Source of the DNA: a bacterium
GTDB taxonomy: Bacteria > Patescibacteriota > Minisyncoccia > Phycocordibacterales > CAIZLB01
Assembly (NCBI GenBank): GCA_027490575.1
Contig: JAIXXV010000023.1
Location: 1 to 39,781, forward strand
Length of the DNA stretch: 39,781 bases
Direction: 5' to 3'
The notes under the pieces are model-generated. The model was given only the letters and a program-made list of their open reading frames with translations, was not told the origin of the DNA and searched no databases. The stretch's first letter is position 1. The number at the start of each line of letters is the position of its first letter. Of the stretch, positions 8,252 through 16,800 are shown piece after piece. The translations under genes and the position numbers were made by a program.

Positions 8252-8407
8252 ATGTCACAAGATAGACTTATAAAAATCGCACATAAGCCAACTGGAGAAA
8301 TTCTTTATACAACAAAGAATAAGAAAGGTGTTGAGAGAAAGATCAAGCTTAAAAAATACAGCAAAAAACTAAGAAAGAGAGTAGATTTTTCAGAAATCAA
8401 AAAGTAA
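8252..8407 (+). CDS. rpmG: Large ribosomal subunit protein bL33, zinc-free form
   Basis: A 51-aa basic protein of the 50S subunit. The run GEILYTTKNKKGVERKIKLKKY aligns with the bL33 core (YTTTKNK...LELKKY). The Cys pairs that bind zinc in the C+ form are absent, so this is a C- paralogue type. The length is normal for the family. ATG is the first in-frame start after a TAA-rich leader and lacks a clear Shine-Dalgarno. A hairpin terminator follows 20 nt after the stop, so the gene is probably transcribed alone from a promoter just after the tRNA-Tyr debris. Confidence 0.8.
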   Translation: MSQDRLIKIAHKPTGEILYTTKNKKGVERKIKLKKYSKKLRKRVDFSEIKK

Positions 8408-8426
8408 AACTGAGGTTGGTTTAAGA

Positions 8427-8460
8427 CAAAGGGCTCGTATCAAGCGAGTCTTTTGTTTTG
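8427..8460 (+). terminator. Terminator of the bL33 gene
   Basis: CAAAGGGCTCG (8427-8437) pairs with CGAGTCTTTTG (8445-8455), allowing two G-U pairs, and runs into a T-rich tail. Confidence 0.75.
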
Positions 8461-8504
8461 AGTAGGTTCTTTTGGCGTGTTGAAATGACAGAGAGTGAAA
8501 AATA

Positions 8505-8532
8505 AAACGCTAACCCTTTTGGGCTAGCGTTT
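8505..8532 (-). terminator. Terminator of the leftward gene at 8545
   Basis: AAACGCTAACCC and GGGCTAGCGTTT pair with one mismatch around TTTT. Read leftward the stem is followed by a T-rich stretch. A second hairpin (TTGAAGCA-TT-TGCTTCAA, 8532-8549) overlaps the stop codon of the gene. Confidence 0.75.
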
Positions 8533-8544
8533 GAAGCATTTGCT

Positions 8545-9171
8545 TCAATCCTCATCTTTCAATACACCCCTTTCCCAGAATTTCCTAAGGCTCTTTCTTT
8601 TCCAGCGCTCACTTTTCTTTATGTGCCTCAATGATTTTTTGTAGAGCCTTTGCTCAACAGGGCTTCTGGGTTTATTTTTCTTTTCCCTCCTTTCATTCTC
8701 TCTTATCTTGTACCGACTAAATTCAGGATGATTACATCCAATGGATTCAATCAGTCCCCAGCTTGCATGCCTTACTGGCAGGTGAGTAACCCACAAAGAT
8801 TTATGCCATATTTCGATTGCCCACATGCCGTATCTGGCTTTGACAATCTCTACCTGGACCTGGTCCTTGTATCGGTTTATCAACACTTGTATTAGTTGGT
8901 TTTTGACATTGTACAGACTCTTTCTTTGTCCAAGACGACTCTTTTTCGCAGATCTGTTGACTATGAAGATGCAAGTCATGAGATAATTTGCACCAATCAG
9001 CTCAGGGCTCACCAGGCCGCAAAGTAGTATTTTTAAAGCGATCTCATCCATCCTTTTGCGTACCTTCAGGTCTAGGTCTGCATGTCTATTTGATCTGATT
9101 TGCACCAGAAATTGTTGAATGAACCAAAAGACTCTACGGACATCTTTTCTTCTCACAGGTCTCGGCACCAT
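8545..9171 (-). CDS. Basic hypothetical protein (possible RNA-binding tail)
   Basis: A 208-aa protein I do not recognise. The N-terminal half is mixed helix with hydrophobic stretches (IALKILLCGLVSPELIGANYLM). The last 60 residues are extremely basic (RENERREKKNKPRSP, then KKSERWKRKSLRKF), suggesting nucleic-acid contact, which is inference. There are no signal peptide, membrane helix or catalytic motifs. The start is firm: AAAGGAGGT lies a few bases before the ATG, a much stronger Shine-Dalgarno than in the neighbouring core genes. An own promoter (TTGACA-16-TATGCT) and own terminator make it a self-contained single-gene unit between bL33 and tRNA-Trp, like several other hypothetical genes in this window. 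Confidence 0.7.
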   Translation of the reverse strand: MVPRPVRRKDVRRVFWFIQQFLVQIRSNRHADLDLKVRKRMDEIALKILLCGLVSPELIGANYLMTCIFIVNRSAKKSRLGQRKSLYNVKNQLIQVLINRYKDQVQVEIVKARYGMWAIEIWHKSLWVTHLPVRHASWGLIESIGCNHPEFSRYKIRENERREKKNKPRSPVEQRLYKKSLRHIKKSERWKRKSLRKFWERGVLKDED

Positions 9172-9246
9172 TTTGACCTCCTTTGTTAGTTGTTTATGAA
9201 TTTGAAAAGTTCTAGCTCTATCTGGAAAAGCGGGTTTCCGCCATTA

Positions 9247-9274
9247 AGCATATTCTTTCCAACAAATTTGTCAA
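9247..9274 (-). promoter_or_regulatory. Promoter of the gene at 8545-9171
   Basis: Reading leftward, TTGACA (complement of 9269-9274) and TATGCT (complement of 9247-9252) are 16 bp apart. The predicted leader of about 70 nt holds a small GCGG/CCGC hairpin (9226-9237) before the Shine-Dalgarno. Confidence 0.6.
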
Positions 9275-9453
9275 AAGTATTTCTTGCAGAATGATGTATA
9301 AATACGTTTTTATGGCTTGTACCGCTATGTTTTTATGTCAAAAAAACCTTCAATTGAATAAAATCATGTTTTAGAGTAAACTGGTTAAGCTGACATATTA
9401 GTAGATGGGCCAGAGTTCCAAACCCATAAACCTAAGAAATATAAGCATTAAAA

Positions 9454-9525
9454 GGGTCCATAGTTTCAACGGTAAAACATCGCACTCCAAACGCGAGGTT
9501 CGAGGTTCGAGTCCTCGTGGGCCCG
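9454..9525 (+). tRNA. tRNA-Trp (anticodon CCA)
   Basis: A 72-nt tRNA. The acceptor GGGTCCA pairs with TGGGCCC with one U-G. The D-stem is GTTT/AAAC, and the anticodon loop CTCCAAA gives CCA at 9487-9489. The T-arm CGAGG-TTCGAGT-CCTCG is perfect and the discriminator is G. The last pair of the anticodon stem is an A-C mismatch. CCA is not encoded. The CCA anticodon reads UGG only, which argues against TGA being read as Trp. Confidence 0.93.
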
Positions 9526-9599
9526 CAAAAACAAGGAGCAGAACGTAGTTAGTGACTATGTTTTTCAGGACGCAGCTATCTTACGGCTCCGCAGAGCGA

Positions 9600-9630
9600 A
9601 AAAGCATCCAATTTATTTGGGTGTTTTTTT
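9600..9630 (+). terminator. Terminator after tRNA-Trp
   Basis: AAAAGCATCCAA pairs with TTGGGTGTTTT around a short A/T loop with two wobble pairs, followed by a run of T. It lies 75 nt after the tRNA and also separates it from the convergent miaA. Confidence 0.75.
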
Positions 9631-9661
9631 TTCATATCCAAAACAACAAAGAAAACAATAA

Positions 9662-10678
9662 TCACCCCACCTTAACAAACCTCTCCACCAAAGGCTTAAT
9701 CTCATCAGAATATCCCTCCTTTCTAATATCAAACCACCTAACATCATTCCGCCTCTTAAACCAAGCCCTTTGTCTTTTTACATAATGCCAAATATCAAAG
9801 TTTAGTCGCTCTATAAAAGCCTCGCGAGTCATCTTTCCTTGAGCCAGGTCGCTTAGTAAGCCATATTCCAGTCCAAATGATTTCATTCGCTTCCATGGCA
9901 CACCTTGAGCATGAAGTTCCTTGGCCTCATTTAGCATGCCTTTCTTCATCCTAACTTCAATTCTTTTTGATATTTTCTTCTTTAAAAATTCATCCCCTGA
10001 CTTATCATCCTTATCATCCTTATTATCACTATTCTTGCCAATGGCATCGATTCCGATACACAATGCTTCGTATTTACTCTTGTGTGTAACTTTTGGAACT
10101 TTGCCAAGTTCTTTTGCAATCTCGATTGCACGTATTAGTCTAACGGGATTTTTTATATCTATCTCTGAGTATCTTACAGGATCTAGTTTTGTTAATGTTT
10201 TCTGCAGCTTCTCTAGAGAATAATTTGATAACCTCTTTCGTAGCTCTATGTTCGCCGTAACCTCAGGAAATACTGTGCCATCAACCACTGCATCTATGTA
10301 AAAACCTGTACCACCACAAAGTATGGGTACGGCTCCACGCGAATATATCTCACCGATCGTTTTATATGCGTAATCCTGAAATTCTGAAACACTAAACATA
10401 TTTTTTCTTTTTGGAGATACTATGTCGAGTCCATGATGTGTGACACCCTTCATCTCTTTCTTGGTAATTTTTCCTGCGCCAATATCCAACCCTGTATATA
10501 TCTGTCTAGAGTCAGCTGAGATTATCTCAGACTTAATACCATGTACTTTTTTGAGGTACTGAGAAATATCAACTGCAAGGTCGCTTTTTCCTGTGGCGGT
10601 AGGGCCTAGTATTACTATGAGTTTTGGCAGTTTTTCTGACCTGACGCTATCTATTATATTTTTTCTATCCAATTTCAT
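9662..10678 (-). CDS. miaA: tRNA dimethylallyltransferase
   Basis: MiaA transfers a dimethylallyl group to N6 of A37 in tRNAs that read codons beginning with U; tRNA-Tyr, -Trp and a tRNA-Leu lie in this window. The 338-aa protein shows the P-loop GPTATGKS (about 25-32), SADSRQIYTGLDIGAGK, HHGLDIVSPKRKNMFSVSEF, GGTGFYIDAVVDG, NPVRLIRAIEI and KRQRAWFKRRNDVRWFD, all hallmark MiaA segments. A charged insertion (NSDNKDDKDDKSGDE, about 213-228) with a short DDK repeat interrupts the region before the helical substrate domain. The stop is TGA. It is convergent with the tRNA-Trp terminator and divergent from the NYN gene. No Shine-Dalgarno is visible. Confidence 0.95.
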   Translation of the reverse strand: MKLDRKNIIDSVRSEKLPKLIVILGPTATGKSDLAVDISQYLKKVHGIKSEIISADSRQIYTGLDIGAGKITKKEMKGVTHHGLDIVSPKRKNMFSVSEFQDYAYKTIGEIYSRGAVPILCGGTGFYIDAVVDGTVFPEVTANIELRKRLSNYSLEKLQKTLTKLDPVRYSEIDIKNPVRLIRAIEIAKELGKVPKVTHKSKYEALCIGIDAIGKNSDNKDDKDDKSGDEFLKKKISKRIEVRMKKGMLNEAKELHAQGVPWKRMKSFGLEYGLLSDLAQGKMTREAFIERLNFDIWHYVKRQRAWFKRRNDVRWFDIRKEGYSDEIKPLVERFVKVG

Positions 10679-10727
10679 GTTTTTTTGATTTTTTCTAAAT
10701 ACCCCGTGTGTGATACTTACATCTGCA

Positions 10728-11219
10728 ATGAGATACTACAATAACTTTGCCTTCATTGATAGTCAGAATTTGAACATGGGTATAAATGCCCTTGGTTGGA
10801 AATTAGACTTTAGGAGATTCAGAAAATACTTGTTTGAGAAGCATTCAATAACAAAAGCTTACTTGTTCATAGGTTTTATTCAAAAAAACCAAGTATTGTA
10901 TGACAAGCTAAGTGATTGAGGTTATGTGTGCGTATTTAAACCAACTTTAAGTTTAGGACACAACAGAGTAAAGGGGAATGTGGATGCAGAATTGGTATTA
11001 CACACAATGATTCAGATTAACAACTTTGACAAAGCTGTCATTGTTTCAGGTGACGGTGATTTTTATTGCCTCGCTGAATATTTACTTAGTCACGACAAAC
11101 TTGAAAAAGTGCTAGTACCTGATATCAAAAGATATTCTGCTCTGCTAAAGAAACTTAGTATAGAAAATGATAACGTACTTGACTACTTGTGCTTAAAAAG
11201 ATCAAAACTAGAGTTTTAA
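10728..11219 (+). pseudogene. NYN-domain (LabA/DUF88-like) nuclease gene with an in-frame TGA
   Basis: Two contiguous pieces in the same frame together form one NYN-domain protein of about 163 residues. Seen before the break: FAFIDSQNLNMGI and KAYLFIGFIQKNQVLY. Seen after it: VFKPTL, GNVDAELVLHTM, DKAVIVSGDGDFYCLAEYL and KLEKVLVPD. The acidic residues of the PIN-like active site (D in FIDSQN, VDAEL and SGDGDF) are all kept. The only defect is TGA at 10917-10919, between LSD and GYVCVF. No frameshift or deletion is evident, so the lesion is recent, or the codon is read through, or it is an error or strain variant. TGA is a normal stop elsewhere in the window. NYN proteins are RNases; the substrate here is unknown. 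A GTG at 10710 is an alternative start. Confidence 0.8.
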
Positions 11220-11220
11220 T

Positions 11221-11261
11221 AAAAAAGCTCTGGTAGGTACGATACCCTAACAGAACTTTTT
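11221..11261 (+). terminator. Terminator after the NYN gene
   Basis: An imperfect stem of about 13 bp (AGCTCTGGTAGG against CCCTAACAGAACT) with A-run and T-run flanks, directly after the stop codon. Confidence 0.6.
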
Positions 11262-11310
11262 CGTCGTGATGTATGTATGATATCAACAACAAATTTTGTG
11301 TCAAGTTTTG

Positions 11311-11391
11311 TGCCGGAGGTGGGACTTGAACCCACATGTCTTTCGACGCTCGATTTTGAGTCGAGTGCGTATACCATTTCGCCACTCCGGC
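11311..11391 (-). tRNA. tRNA-Leu (anticodon CAA)
   Basis: An 81-nt class II tRNA on the minus strand. The acceptor GCCGGAG/CTCCGGC is perfect. The anticodon loop CTCAAAA gives CAA. There is a variable arm, and the T-arm GTGGG-TTCAAGT-CCCAC is perfect. The discriminator is A and CCA is not encoded. Confidence 0.95.
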
Positions 11392-11471
11392 AATGTGGTA
11401 GATATTAACTCATTTTCCATTTTTCAACAATATCAAGGAAAAGTAAACTGCAATTCAAGATGTTGTCATGA

Positions 11472-11488
11472 TACAATGAAAATCTATG
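11472..11488 (+). promoter_or_regulatory. -10 box and leaderless-type start of parB
   Basis: TACAAT (11472-11477) lies 8 nt before the parB ATG (11486), so the transcript would begin at or next to the start codon. No Shine-Dalgarno fits in that space. No clear -35 was found. Confidence 0.5.
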
Positions 11489-12790
11489 GAACCAACGAAT
11501 ATCGAACCAGCACCAAAATCATTATATTTCAATAACTCTATCTTTTGGATAGAACTTGAAAAAATTGTACCGAACCCGTATCAACCCAGAAGAGAGTTTG
11601 ACCCTCATGCACTTAGGGATTTGGCTGATTCGATAAGAATGTACGGACTACTACAGCCACTAACAGTTACTCGTAAAGAAAAGATAAAAGAAGACGGTGG
11701 TCTTGTAGTCCAATACGAGCTCATCTCAGGAGAAAGACGTTTGCGAGCTTCAAAGCTAGCTGGACTGGCACAAGTACCTGTTATCATACGCTCTGGTGAA
11801 GCTTCTGATGATGCTAGAGTAAAGCTCGAGCTTGCCATTATAGAAAACCTACAGAGAGAGGACCTAAACGCTGTTGATAGAGCTAGATCATTCCAAAGAC
11901 TTGCAGATGAGTTTGGACTAAAGCACAACCAAATAGCTGAGAAAGTAGGAAAGAGTCGTGAGTATGTATCAAACAGTATACGTCTTTTGATGCTACCTGA
12001 GCATATGTTGCAAGCATTATCAGAAAAGAGAATCACTGAAGGTCACACTAGACCTTTGATGATGCTCACTGCAAAGCCTGAGGAGCAGGAGGTTTTGTTC
12101 AAGGAAATCATTTTCAAAAAACTGACAGTGAGAGAGGCTGAGCAAATATCTAGAAAGGTTGCTGTTGAGAGAGCTAGAAAGAAAGATGCCTTGGGTATAG
12201 ATCCTGAGACAAAAGAGTTTGAGGATAAGCTAAACCAAGCTCTTGGTACTAGAGTTATGATTGAGAAAAAGGAGAAGGGTGGTAAGATTGTTATTGATTA
12301 CTTTAGTAATGATGACTTGAGATATATCATAGAGGCTCTCCAAAAAAACCAAGAACAAGAAAGTGGTGGCGGCTCAACTCTCGCGCAAAAGCTATCAGAC
12401 TCTATGACCAAAGCACTTTCAGGTGTTGATACTGAGTCAGACACAGCTATCCCAGGATTTCATCCAGCATCTATATCAGTTCAAGAGGCCGTAGATCAGA
12501 TCATTAACAACAAAGCCAGCGAAGCTTTTGTAAATGAGGTAGGGCACAGAGAGTCTGGCATTGGTGAGGAGGTGAGTATGGGTGTAAATGCTGTAGGTGC
12601 AGACACTGCTGTTTCTGAAAGGGTTTCTGTCGTCGGTGTTGCGGATGTTGCCGGTGAAGGCGAGTTGAATGTTGCTGACTCTCTAAGCGCGTCTGAGGCA
12701 AATGTTGAAAAAGCTCCAGTTGATGATTCAACACCTGCTGATCAAGTGGATGATGATGAATTGTATTCGATGAAGAATTTTAGTATTTAG
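11486..12790 (+). CDS. parB: ParB/Spo0J-family chromosome partitioning protein
   Basis: ParB is a CTP-dependent DNA clamp that loads at parS and works with ParA in chromosome segregation. In 434 aa: the N-terminal ParB/sulfiredoxin domain with IVPNPYQPRREFD, LADSIRMYGLLQPL and the GERRLRA box (about 90-96), then ENLQREDLNAVDRA, and the helix-turn-helix core HNQIAEKVGKSREYVSNSIRLL (about 155-177). A predicted dimerisation or linker part follows. From about residue 290 the protein runs on for some 140 residues as an acidic, Ala/Val/Ser-rich tail that standard ParB proteins lack. No ParA gene or parS site was recognised in the window. tRNA-Leu lies upstream on the opposite strand. Confidence 0.92.
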   Translation: MEPTNIEPAPKSLYFNNSIFWIELEKIVPNPYQPRREFDPHALRDLADSIRMYGLLQPLTVTRKEKIKEDGGLVVQYELISGERRLRASKLAGLAQVPVIIRSGEASDDARVKLELAIIENLQREDLNAVDRARSFQRLADEFGLKHNQIAEKVGKSREYVSNSIRLLMLPEHMLQALSEKRITEGHTRPLMMLTAKPEEQEVLFKEIIFKKLTVREAEQISRKVAVERARKKDALGIDPETKEFEDKLNQALGTRVMIEKKEKGGKIVIDYFSNDDLRYIIEALQKNQEQESGGGSTLAQKLSDSMTKALSGVDTESDTAIPGFHPASISVQEAVDQIINNKASEAFVNEVGHRESGIGEEVSMGVNAVGADTAVSERVSVVGVADVAGEGELNVADSLSASEANVEKAPVDDSTPADQVDDDELYSMKNFSI

Positions 12791-12958
12791 CGCTGATAAG
12801 TATTTTTCAATAGATTAGCATACCTAAAGTGGTGATAATTATGTAACGCATTTTATTGACGGTCAACTATTTGAAGTGCCTGAGTCCTGATACGATAACT
12901 TCTGAAGATTTCTGTATAACATGGAGATCAAAAACACCGAACAGTTCATTATCACTTT

Positions 12959-13312
12959 ATGAAAAAATCTATTAACTGCCGAGCTGTCAAAGCCGCCGTG
13001 TCTTTTGATGAAGTCTTAAAATGTTATGGTCTCACCACTAACGTTCGTGTCACTCGTAATGGACATGGTCTGAAAATGCCCTGCCCCTTTCATTTACAGA
13101 ACAACGGGAAAGACACCTTCGTGGTTAATCGTTCAGGGCAAAGTTGGTATTGCCATTGTTCAAAATGTAAGCGTGGTGGCAACCACTTTGATTTTGTTCG
13201 GTGCATGGAAAACTGCAGCACAATAGAAGCGGCTTTGATTGTAGACACTTGGTTTAACCTTGGTCTCGCCAAAATAAAGCATCCAAGATTTACAGCGGCT
13301 TCAGCTGAATGA
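12959..13312 (+). CDS. Stand-alone CHC2 zinc-finger protein (primase-like N-terminus)
   Basis: A 117-aa protein. C42 and H45 in CPFH with C67 and C70 in CHCSKC form the CHC2 zinc finger. The flanking DTFVVNRSGQSWYCH and GGNHFDFVRCMENCSTIEAA match the DNA-binding N-terminus of DnaG-type primases (family knowledge). No Toprim or helicase-binding domain follows, so it cannot prime on its own. A single-stranded-DNA-binding or regulatory role is an inference, and a relic of a mobile-element primase is possible. It is followed by its own terminator. An extended -10 (TGTATAAC, about 12915-12922) may drive it. The start ATG has no Shine-Dalgarno. Confidence 0.75.
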   Translation: MKKSINCRAVKAAVSFDEVLKCYGLTTNVRVTRNGHGLKMPCPFHLQNNGKDTFVVNRSGQSWYCHCSKCKRGGNHFDFVRCMENCSTIEAALIVDTWFNLGLAKIKHPRFTAASAE

Positions 13313-13343
13313 TTTCAAAATGTTCACTAGTAGAGCTTTTACT

Positions 13344-13377
13344 TCCCGTTGCGATACATATCGCGCGGGATTTTTTT
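13344..13377 (+). terminator. Terminator after the CHC2 gene
   Basis: TCCCG and GCGAT pair with ATCGC and CGGGA around ACAT, with a small internal loop, followed by seven T. It abuts the stop codon of the convergent topA. Confidence 0.8.
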
Positions 13378-13378
13378 A

Positions 13379-15778
13379 TTACTTACCCTCAACCTTCTTC
13401 TTCGCCCATCTACCTCGAGTACTTACTTTTTTAGGTTCAGCTAGTATTGCGCAAGCTCTCTCGTATTTGATTGTATATGGATTGTCCTCACCTTTAAGTG
13501 ATCTGAAGTCTCCGTCATGCACTATATATGGCCCGAAACGTCCAATATTGGCTGTTATAACCTTTCCAGTCTCTGGGTGCTTGCCAAGTTGCTTTGGTAG
13601 ACTTAAGTATGTCATAGCGTCTTCCATGGTCACTGAGGCCAGGTCTTTACCTTTAGGGATACTTGCCATACGTGGCTTGACCGACACTTTCTTTGGCTTC
13701 TTTGCGCGAGGTTTTTTAACCTTCTTCGCTTTGCCAGTCTTTGGATCAATTTCCGGCTCAGCTGATGCGACCGCGCCTGAATCAGCCACGCCACCAGTAC
13801 CATTCACACCAGCGTTCTCAACTACAACATCTTCAACCGGCTTATTTCCAACATCAATACCATCTGCAATAGCTTTTTCAATAGTTTCTTTGTCACCGAG
13901 TTGTACATAAGGACCGTATTTTCCAACTTTCACAAATACTGGTAGGCCAGTTTTCGTATCGTGGCCTATAGGTTCGTCGCCTTTGATCTCTTCACCTTCG
14001 ATAGTAAGCGCGCCGTCACAAGCTGGATATGTAGCACAACTCAAAAACTTTCCACCACGTCCTAGTTTTATAATCATGTGACTTCCGCATTTTGGACATT
14101 TGTATTTTGCATCAGCATCACCTAGGTTTGTGGCTTTTGCTAGAGTTTCTTTTGAAAGTACTTCGGCATGAAAAGGTATATAGAAATCTTTTAGAGTTTT
14201 TTCATAATCAGCTTTTCCAAAAGCAACATCATCGAGTTTGTCTTCCATCTCAGCTGTAAAGTCGTCACTTATGTATGTAGGGAAGTATTCTTCTAAGAAA
14301 CTACTAACAACATCACCTGTATCAGTTGGTATAAGTGCTTTGTTTACTTTCTGTACGTATTCACGTTCCTCAATGGTTTTGATGATACTTGCATAAGTAG
14401 ACGGTCTACCGATACCTCTTTTTTCTAGCTCTTTGATAAGCCCGGCCTCAGTGTATCTGTTTGGCGGCTCGGTCCACTTTTCTGTATTTCTTATATCGTG
14501 AAGTGTCAGGTCTTCGTCAGCAACTACTCGTGGAAGCTCAACATCTTCACCTCGTGCGTCAGGGTCAGCCTTGAGCCATCCTTCAAACTGTAGCTGACTT
14601 CCAGTAACAGTAAAATCAGGAATACCGCCGGTAGTGATGTTTGCAGTTATCTTTGTTCTCAAAAGCTCAGCATCTTTCATCAAAGATGCGAGTGTCCGTC
14701 CTCTGATAAGTCTATAAAGTTTTTTCTCATCATCATTAGCACCAGCTATCTCAGTTCCAAAATGCGTTGGTCTTATAGCCTCATGTGCCTCTTGAGCGTT
14801 CTTGCTTTTTGAAGCATATGTCCTGACTTCTGCCAGGTCTTTGCCATATGACTTTCCTATAACTGCTATTGCATCAGAGATGGCTTGCTTACTGAGGTTC
14901 ACACTATCAGTTCTCATGTATGTGATATGACCTGCTTCGTAAAGCTTTTGAGCAAGACCCATTGTTCTAGATGGAGCAAATCCAAGTCTTGAACTCGCAG
15001 TTTGTTGCAATGTAGATGTGATAAATGGTGCTTTTGGTGAGCGTTTTGCTTTTGTTTGGTCGATTGATACAACTTTCCATGTGCCAGCTTTTGCTTTTTT
15101 AAGTATTTCTTCAGCGTCTGCCAGAGTCTTTGGTTCTTCAACACATGAAAGAGTTATCACGCCTTTGTTTTTCTTACCTTCAAGATCTGCTTGTAGTACA
15201 AAGTATTGAACAGGATTGAAAGCTCTTATCTCTCTTTCTCTTTCCATGATAATACGCAAAGCGGGAGACTGAACGCGTCCTGCAGACAAACCATATCTAA
15301 CTTTTTTCCATATCAAGCCAGACAGGTCATAACCTACAAGTCTATCGAGTACACGTCGTGCCTCTTGAGCTTTTCTCAAGTTCTGATCAATATCTCGTGG
15401 ATGTTTGATAGCTTCTTTGATAGCTGATTCAGTGATCTCATGGAAAACAACACGCTTTGGATTTTTCAGTCCCACAGCCTGTTGAACATGCCATGCTATA
15501 GCTTCACCTTCACGGTCGGGGTCGGTTGCTAGAATCACTTCACTGGCTTTTGATGCTAAGTGAGCAATTTCGTCTATGACTTTTTCTTTACCAATAGAGA
15601 CAACATATCTGGGTACGAATCCACCTTCGATATCGATAGCAGTTTTACTACTTTTTGGTAAGTCTCTAACATGTCCAACAGAAGCAACTACCTTGTATTC
15701 ATCACCAAGATATTTGTTTATAGTTTTTGCTTTTGCCGGTGACTCTACTATGAGGAGTATTTGTTTTTTTGTCGCCAT
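13379..15778 (-). CDS. topA: DNA topoisomerase I (type IA)
   Basis: TopA relaxes negative supercoils by a transient 5'-phosphotyrosyl break. The 799-aa protein has an N-terminal Toprim domain (LIVESPAKAKTI, ATDPDREGEAIAWH), YGLSAGRVQSPALR, and the catalytic tyrosine in HITYMRTDS (Y287). It also has RPTHFG and EKRGIGRPSTYASI. A C4 zinc ribbon (CPKCG...C...C, about 563-590) is followed by C-terminal repeats with GPYVQLGDKE and GRFGPYIVHDG. Between the last two repeats lies a low-complexity Ala/Gly/Val then Lys/Pro-rich segment of about 55 residues (646-700) that is not part of the family core. A -10-like TAATAC (complement of 15787-15792) is 8 nt before the ATG and no Shine-Dalgarno is present. 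It lies 50 nt downstream of dprA on the same strand. Confidence 0.97.
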   Translation of the reverse strand: MATKKQILLIVESPAKAKTINKYLGDEYKVVASVGHVRDLPKSSKTAIDIEGGFVPRYVVSIGKEKVIDEIAHLASKASEVILATDPDREGEAIAWHVQQAVGLKNPKRVVFHEITESAIKEAIKHPRDIDQNLRKAQEARRVLDRLVGYDLSGLIWKKVRYGLSAGRVQSPALRIIMEREREIRAFNPVQYFVLQADLEGKKNKGVITLSCVEEPKTLADAEEILKKAKAGTWKVVSIDQTKAKRSPKAPFITSTLQQTASSRLGFAPSRTMGLAQKLYEAGHITYMRTDSVNLSKQAISDAIAVIGKSYGKDLAEVRTYASKSKNAQEAHEAIRPTHFGTEIAGANDDEKKLYRLIRGRTLASLMKDAELLRTKITANITTGGIPDFTVTGSQLQFEGWLKADPDARGEDVELPRVVADEDLTLHDIRNTEKWTEPPNRYTEAGLIKELEKRGIGRPSTYASIIKTIEEREYVQKVNKALIPTDTGDVVSSFLEEYFPTYISDDFTAEMEDKLDDVAFGKADYEKTLKDFYIPFHAEVLSKETLAKATNLGDADAKYKCPKCGSHMIIKLGRGGKFLSCATYPACDGALTIEGEEIKGDEPIGHDTKTGLPVFVKVGKYGPYVQLGDKETIEKAIADGIDVGNKPVEDVVVENAGVNGTGGVADSGAVASAEPEIDPKTGKAKKVKKPRAKKPKKVSVKPRMASIPKGKDLASVTMEDAMTYLSLPKQLGKHPETGKVITANIGRFGPYIVHDGDFRSLKGEDNPYTIKYERACAILAEPKKVSTRGRWAKKKVEGK

Positions 15779-15828
15779 ATTTCGTAGTATTACACATATT
15801 TGTCAAATCTAGCAAATATGAGTGCGAC

Positions 15829-16800
15829 TTACTGCTTTAGTTTCCTCATAATAACTCGACCTTTTTCTGTGAGTGAAATCATGCCAAACTCTTCTTTTAT
15901 CATATTCTTAATCTCAAGTATTGATATGAGGATTTGAATCTTTGTAAAGTCTAGTTGGCTTTCTTTATGAAGAAAATCTCTACCCCTAGGCTCATTTAAA
16001 AGCCTGAGTATAACTAGCTCATCATCTGTACTTGAATTGTATGTGAGACTTTCATCTGGTGCATCAAAGAGCAATTTGTCGACCTTTAAGCCGAGCGCTT
16101 CATGAAGGTCTGTAGGACCACATATTGGCACCGCGCCTTTCTTTATGAGATCAAGTGGTCCCAGTGATGCATCTGAAAAGATTGATCCCGGTAGAGCTAA
16201 AACATCTCTATTGTACTCAAGCGCCATCCGAGCTGTGATAAGTGTACCTGAATCATGTTCGCCCTCTATCACCAATACAGCATGAGATAGTCCTGCCATG
16301 ATGCGGTTTCTAAGTGGAAATGACCAAGGCGATGCTCTTGTTGATGGTTCGAATTCAGAAAGTAACAAACCTCCGCTATTGAGAATGCTTTCTGCAAGAA
16401 ATTGGTGGGAGCGGGGATAGAGGACGTCATCATTTATACCTGAACCCGGGACTGCAATGCACTTTATCCCCTCTGATACACATATATCATGCACCAGTCC
16501 GTCTATACCTAGTGCTAACCCAGACACTACTATCACATCTTGACCTTTGAGTGATTTTACCAAGACTTCACAAGCCTCCTTGCCATAGCTAGTAAATCTA
16601 CGAGACCCTACTATACATATATATGTAGCCCCCGGCTGTATCAAAAGTTCTTTGTTGCCACGGACGTACAATATACTAGGTTTGTCAGGTATCTGGGAAA
16701 GCAATGGCGAATAGTCTGCAGGTATTGTTTCTACCGAGTATTCATACTTTTGGCCATTGTATGAGTTGGACATGTGTTTTGAATCATTTATATCTATCAT
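15829..16800 (-). CDS. dprA: DNA processing protein DprA
   Basis: DprA binds incoming single-stranded DNA during natural transformation and loads RecA. The 323-aa protein has the Rossmann-like core: ICIVGSRRFTSYG, VVSGLALGIDGLVHD, IAVPGSGINDDVLYPRSHQ, GLLLSEFEPSTRASPWSFPLRNRIMAGLS, EGEHDSGTLITARMALEYNRDVLALPGSI and KGAVPI. A C-terminal winged-helix region (about 250-323) ends the protein. All key glycine and arginine motifs are present, so it is probably active; competence is a known theme in CPR bacteria. A TACAAT (complement of 16808-16813) lies 7 nt before the ATG, so the mRNA is probably leaderless. topA follows 50 nt downstream and may be cotranscribed. Confidence 0.96.
   Translation of the reverse strand: MIDINDSKHMSNSYNGQKYEYSVETIPADYSPLLSQIPDKPSILYVRGNKELLIQPGATYICIVGSRRFTSYGKEACEVLVKSLKGQDVIVVSGLALGIDGLVHDICVSEGIKCIAVPGSGINDDVLYPRSHQFLAESILNSGGLLLSEFEPSTRASPWSFPLRNRIMAGLSHAVLVIEGEHDSGTLITARMALEYNRDVLALPGSIFSDASLGPLDLIKKGAVPICGPTDLHEALGLKVDKLLFDAPDESLTYNSSTDDELVILRLLNEPRGRDFLHKESQLDFTKIQILISILEIKNMIKEEFGMISLTEKGRVIMRKLKQ

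Noticed and set aside
9552-9785. 77-codon frame after tRNA-Trp
   Set aside because: It runs through the terminator and into the 3' end of the convergent miaA, with no ribosome-binding site.
10917-10919. TGA as a sense codon (recoded genetic code)
   Set aside because: TGA ends miaA and the genes at 8545, 12959 and 22464, Trp codons in conserved genes are TGG, and the tRNA-Trp anticodon is CCA. One in-frame TGA is not enough.
11486-12790. parS site near parB
   Set aside because: No sequence close to the canonical parS palindrome TGTTTCACGTGAAACA was seen in the flanks.
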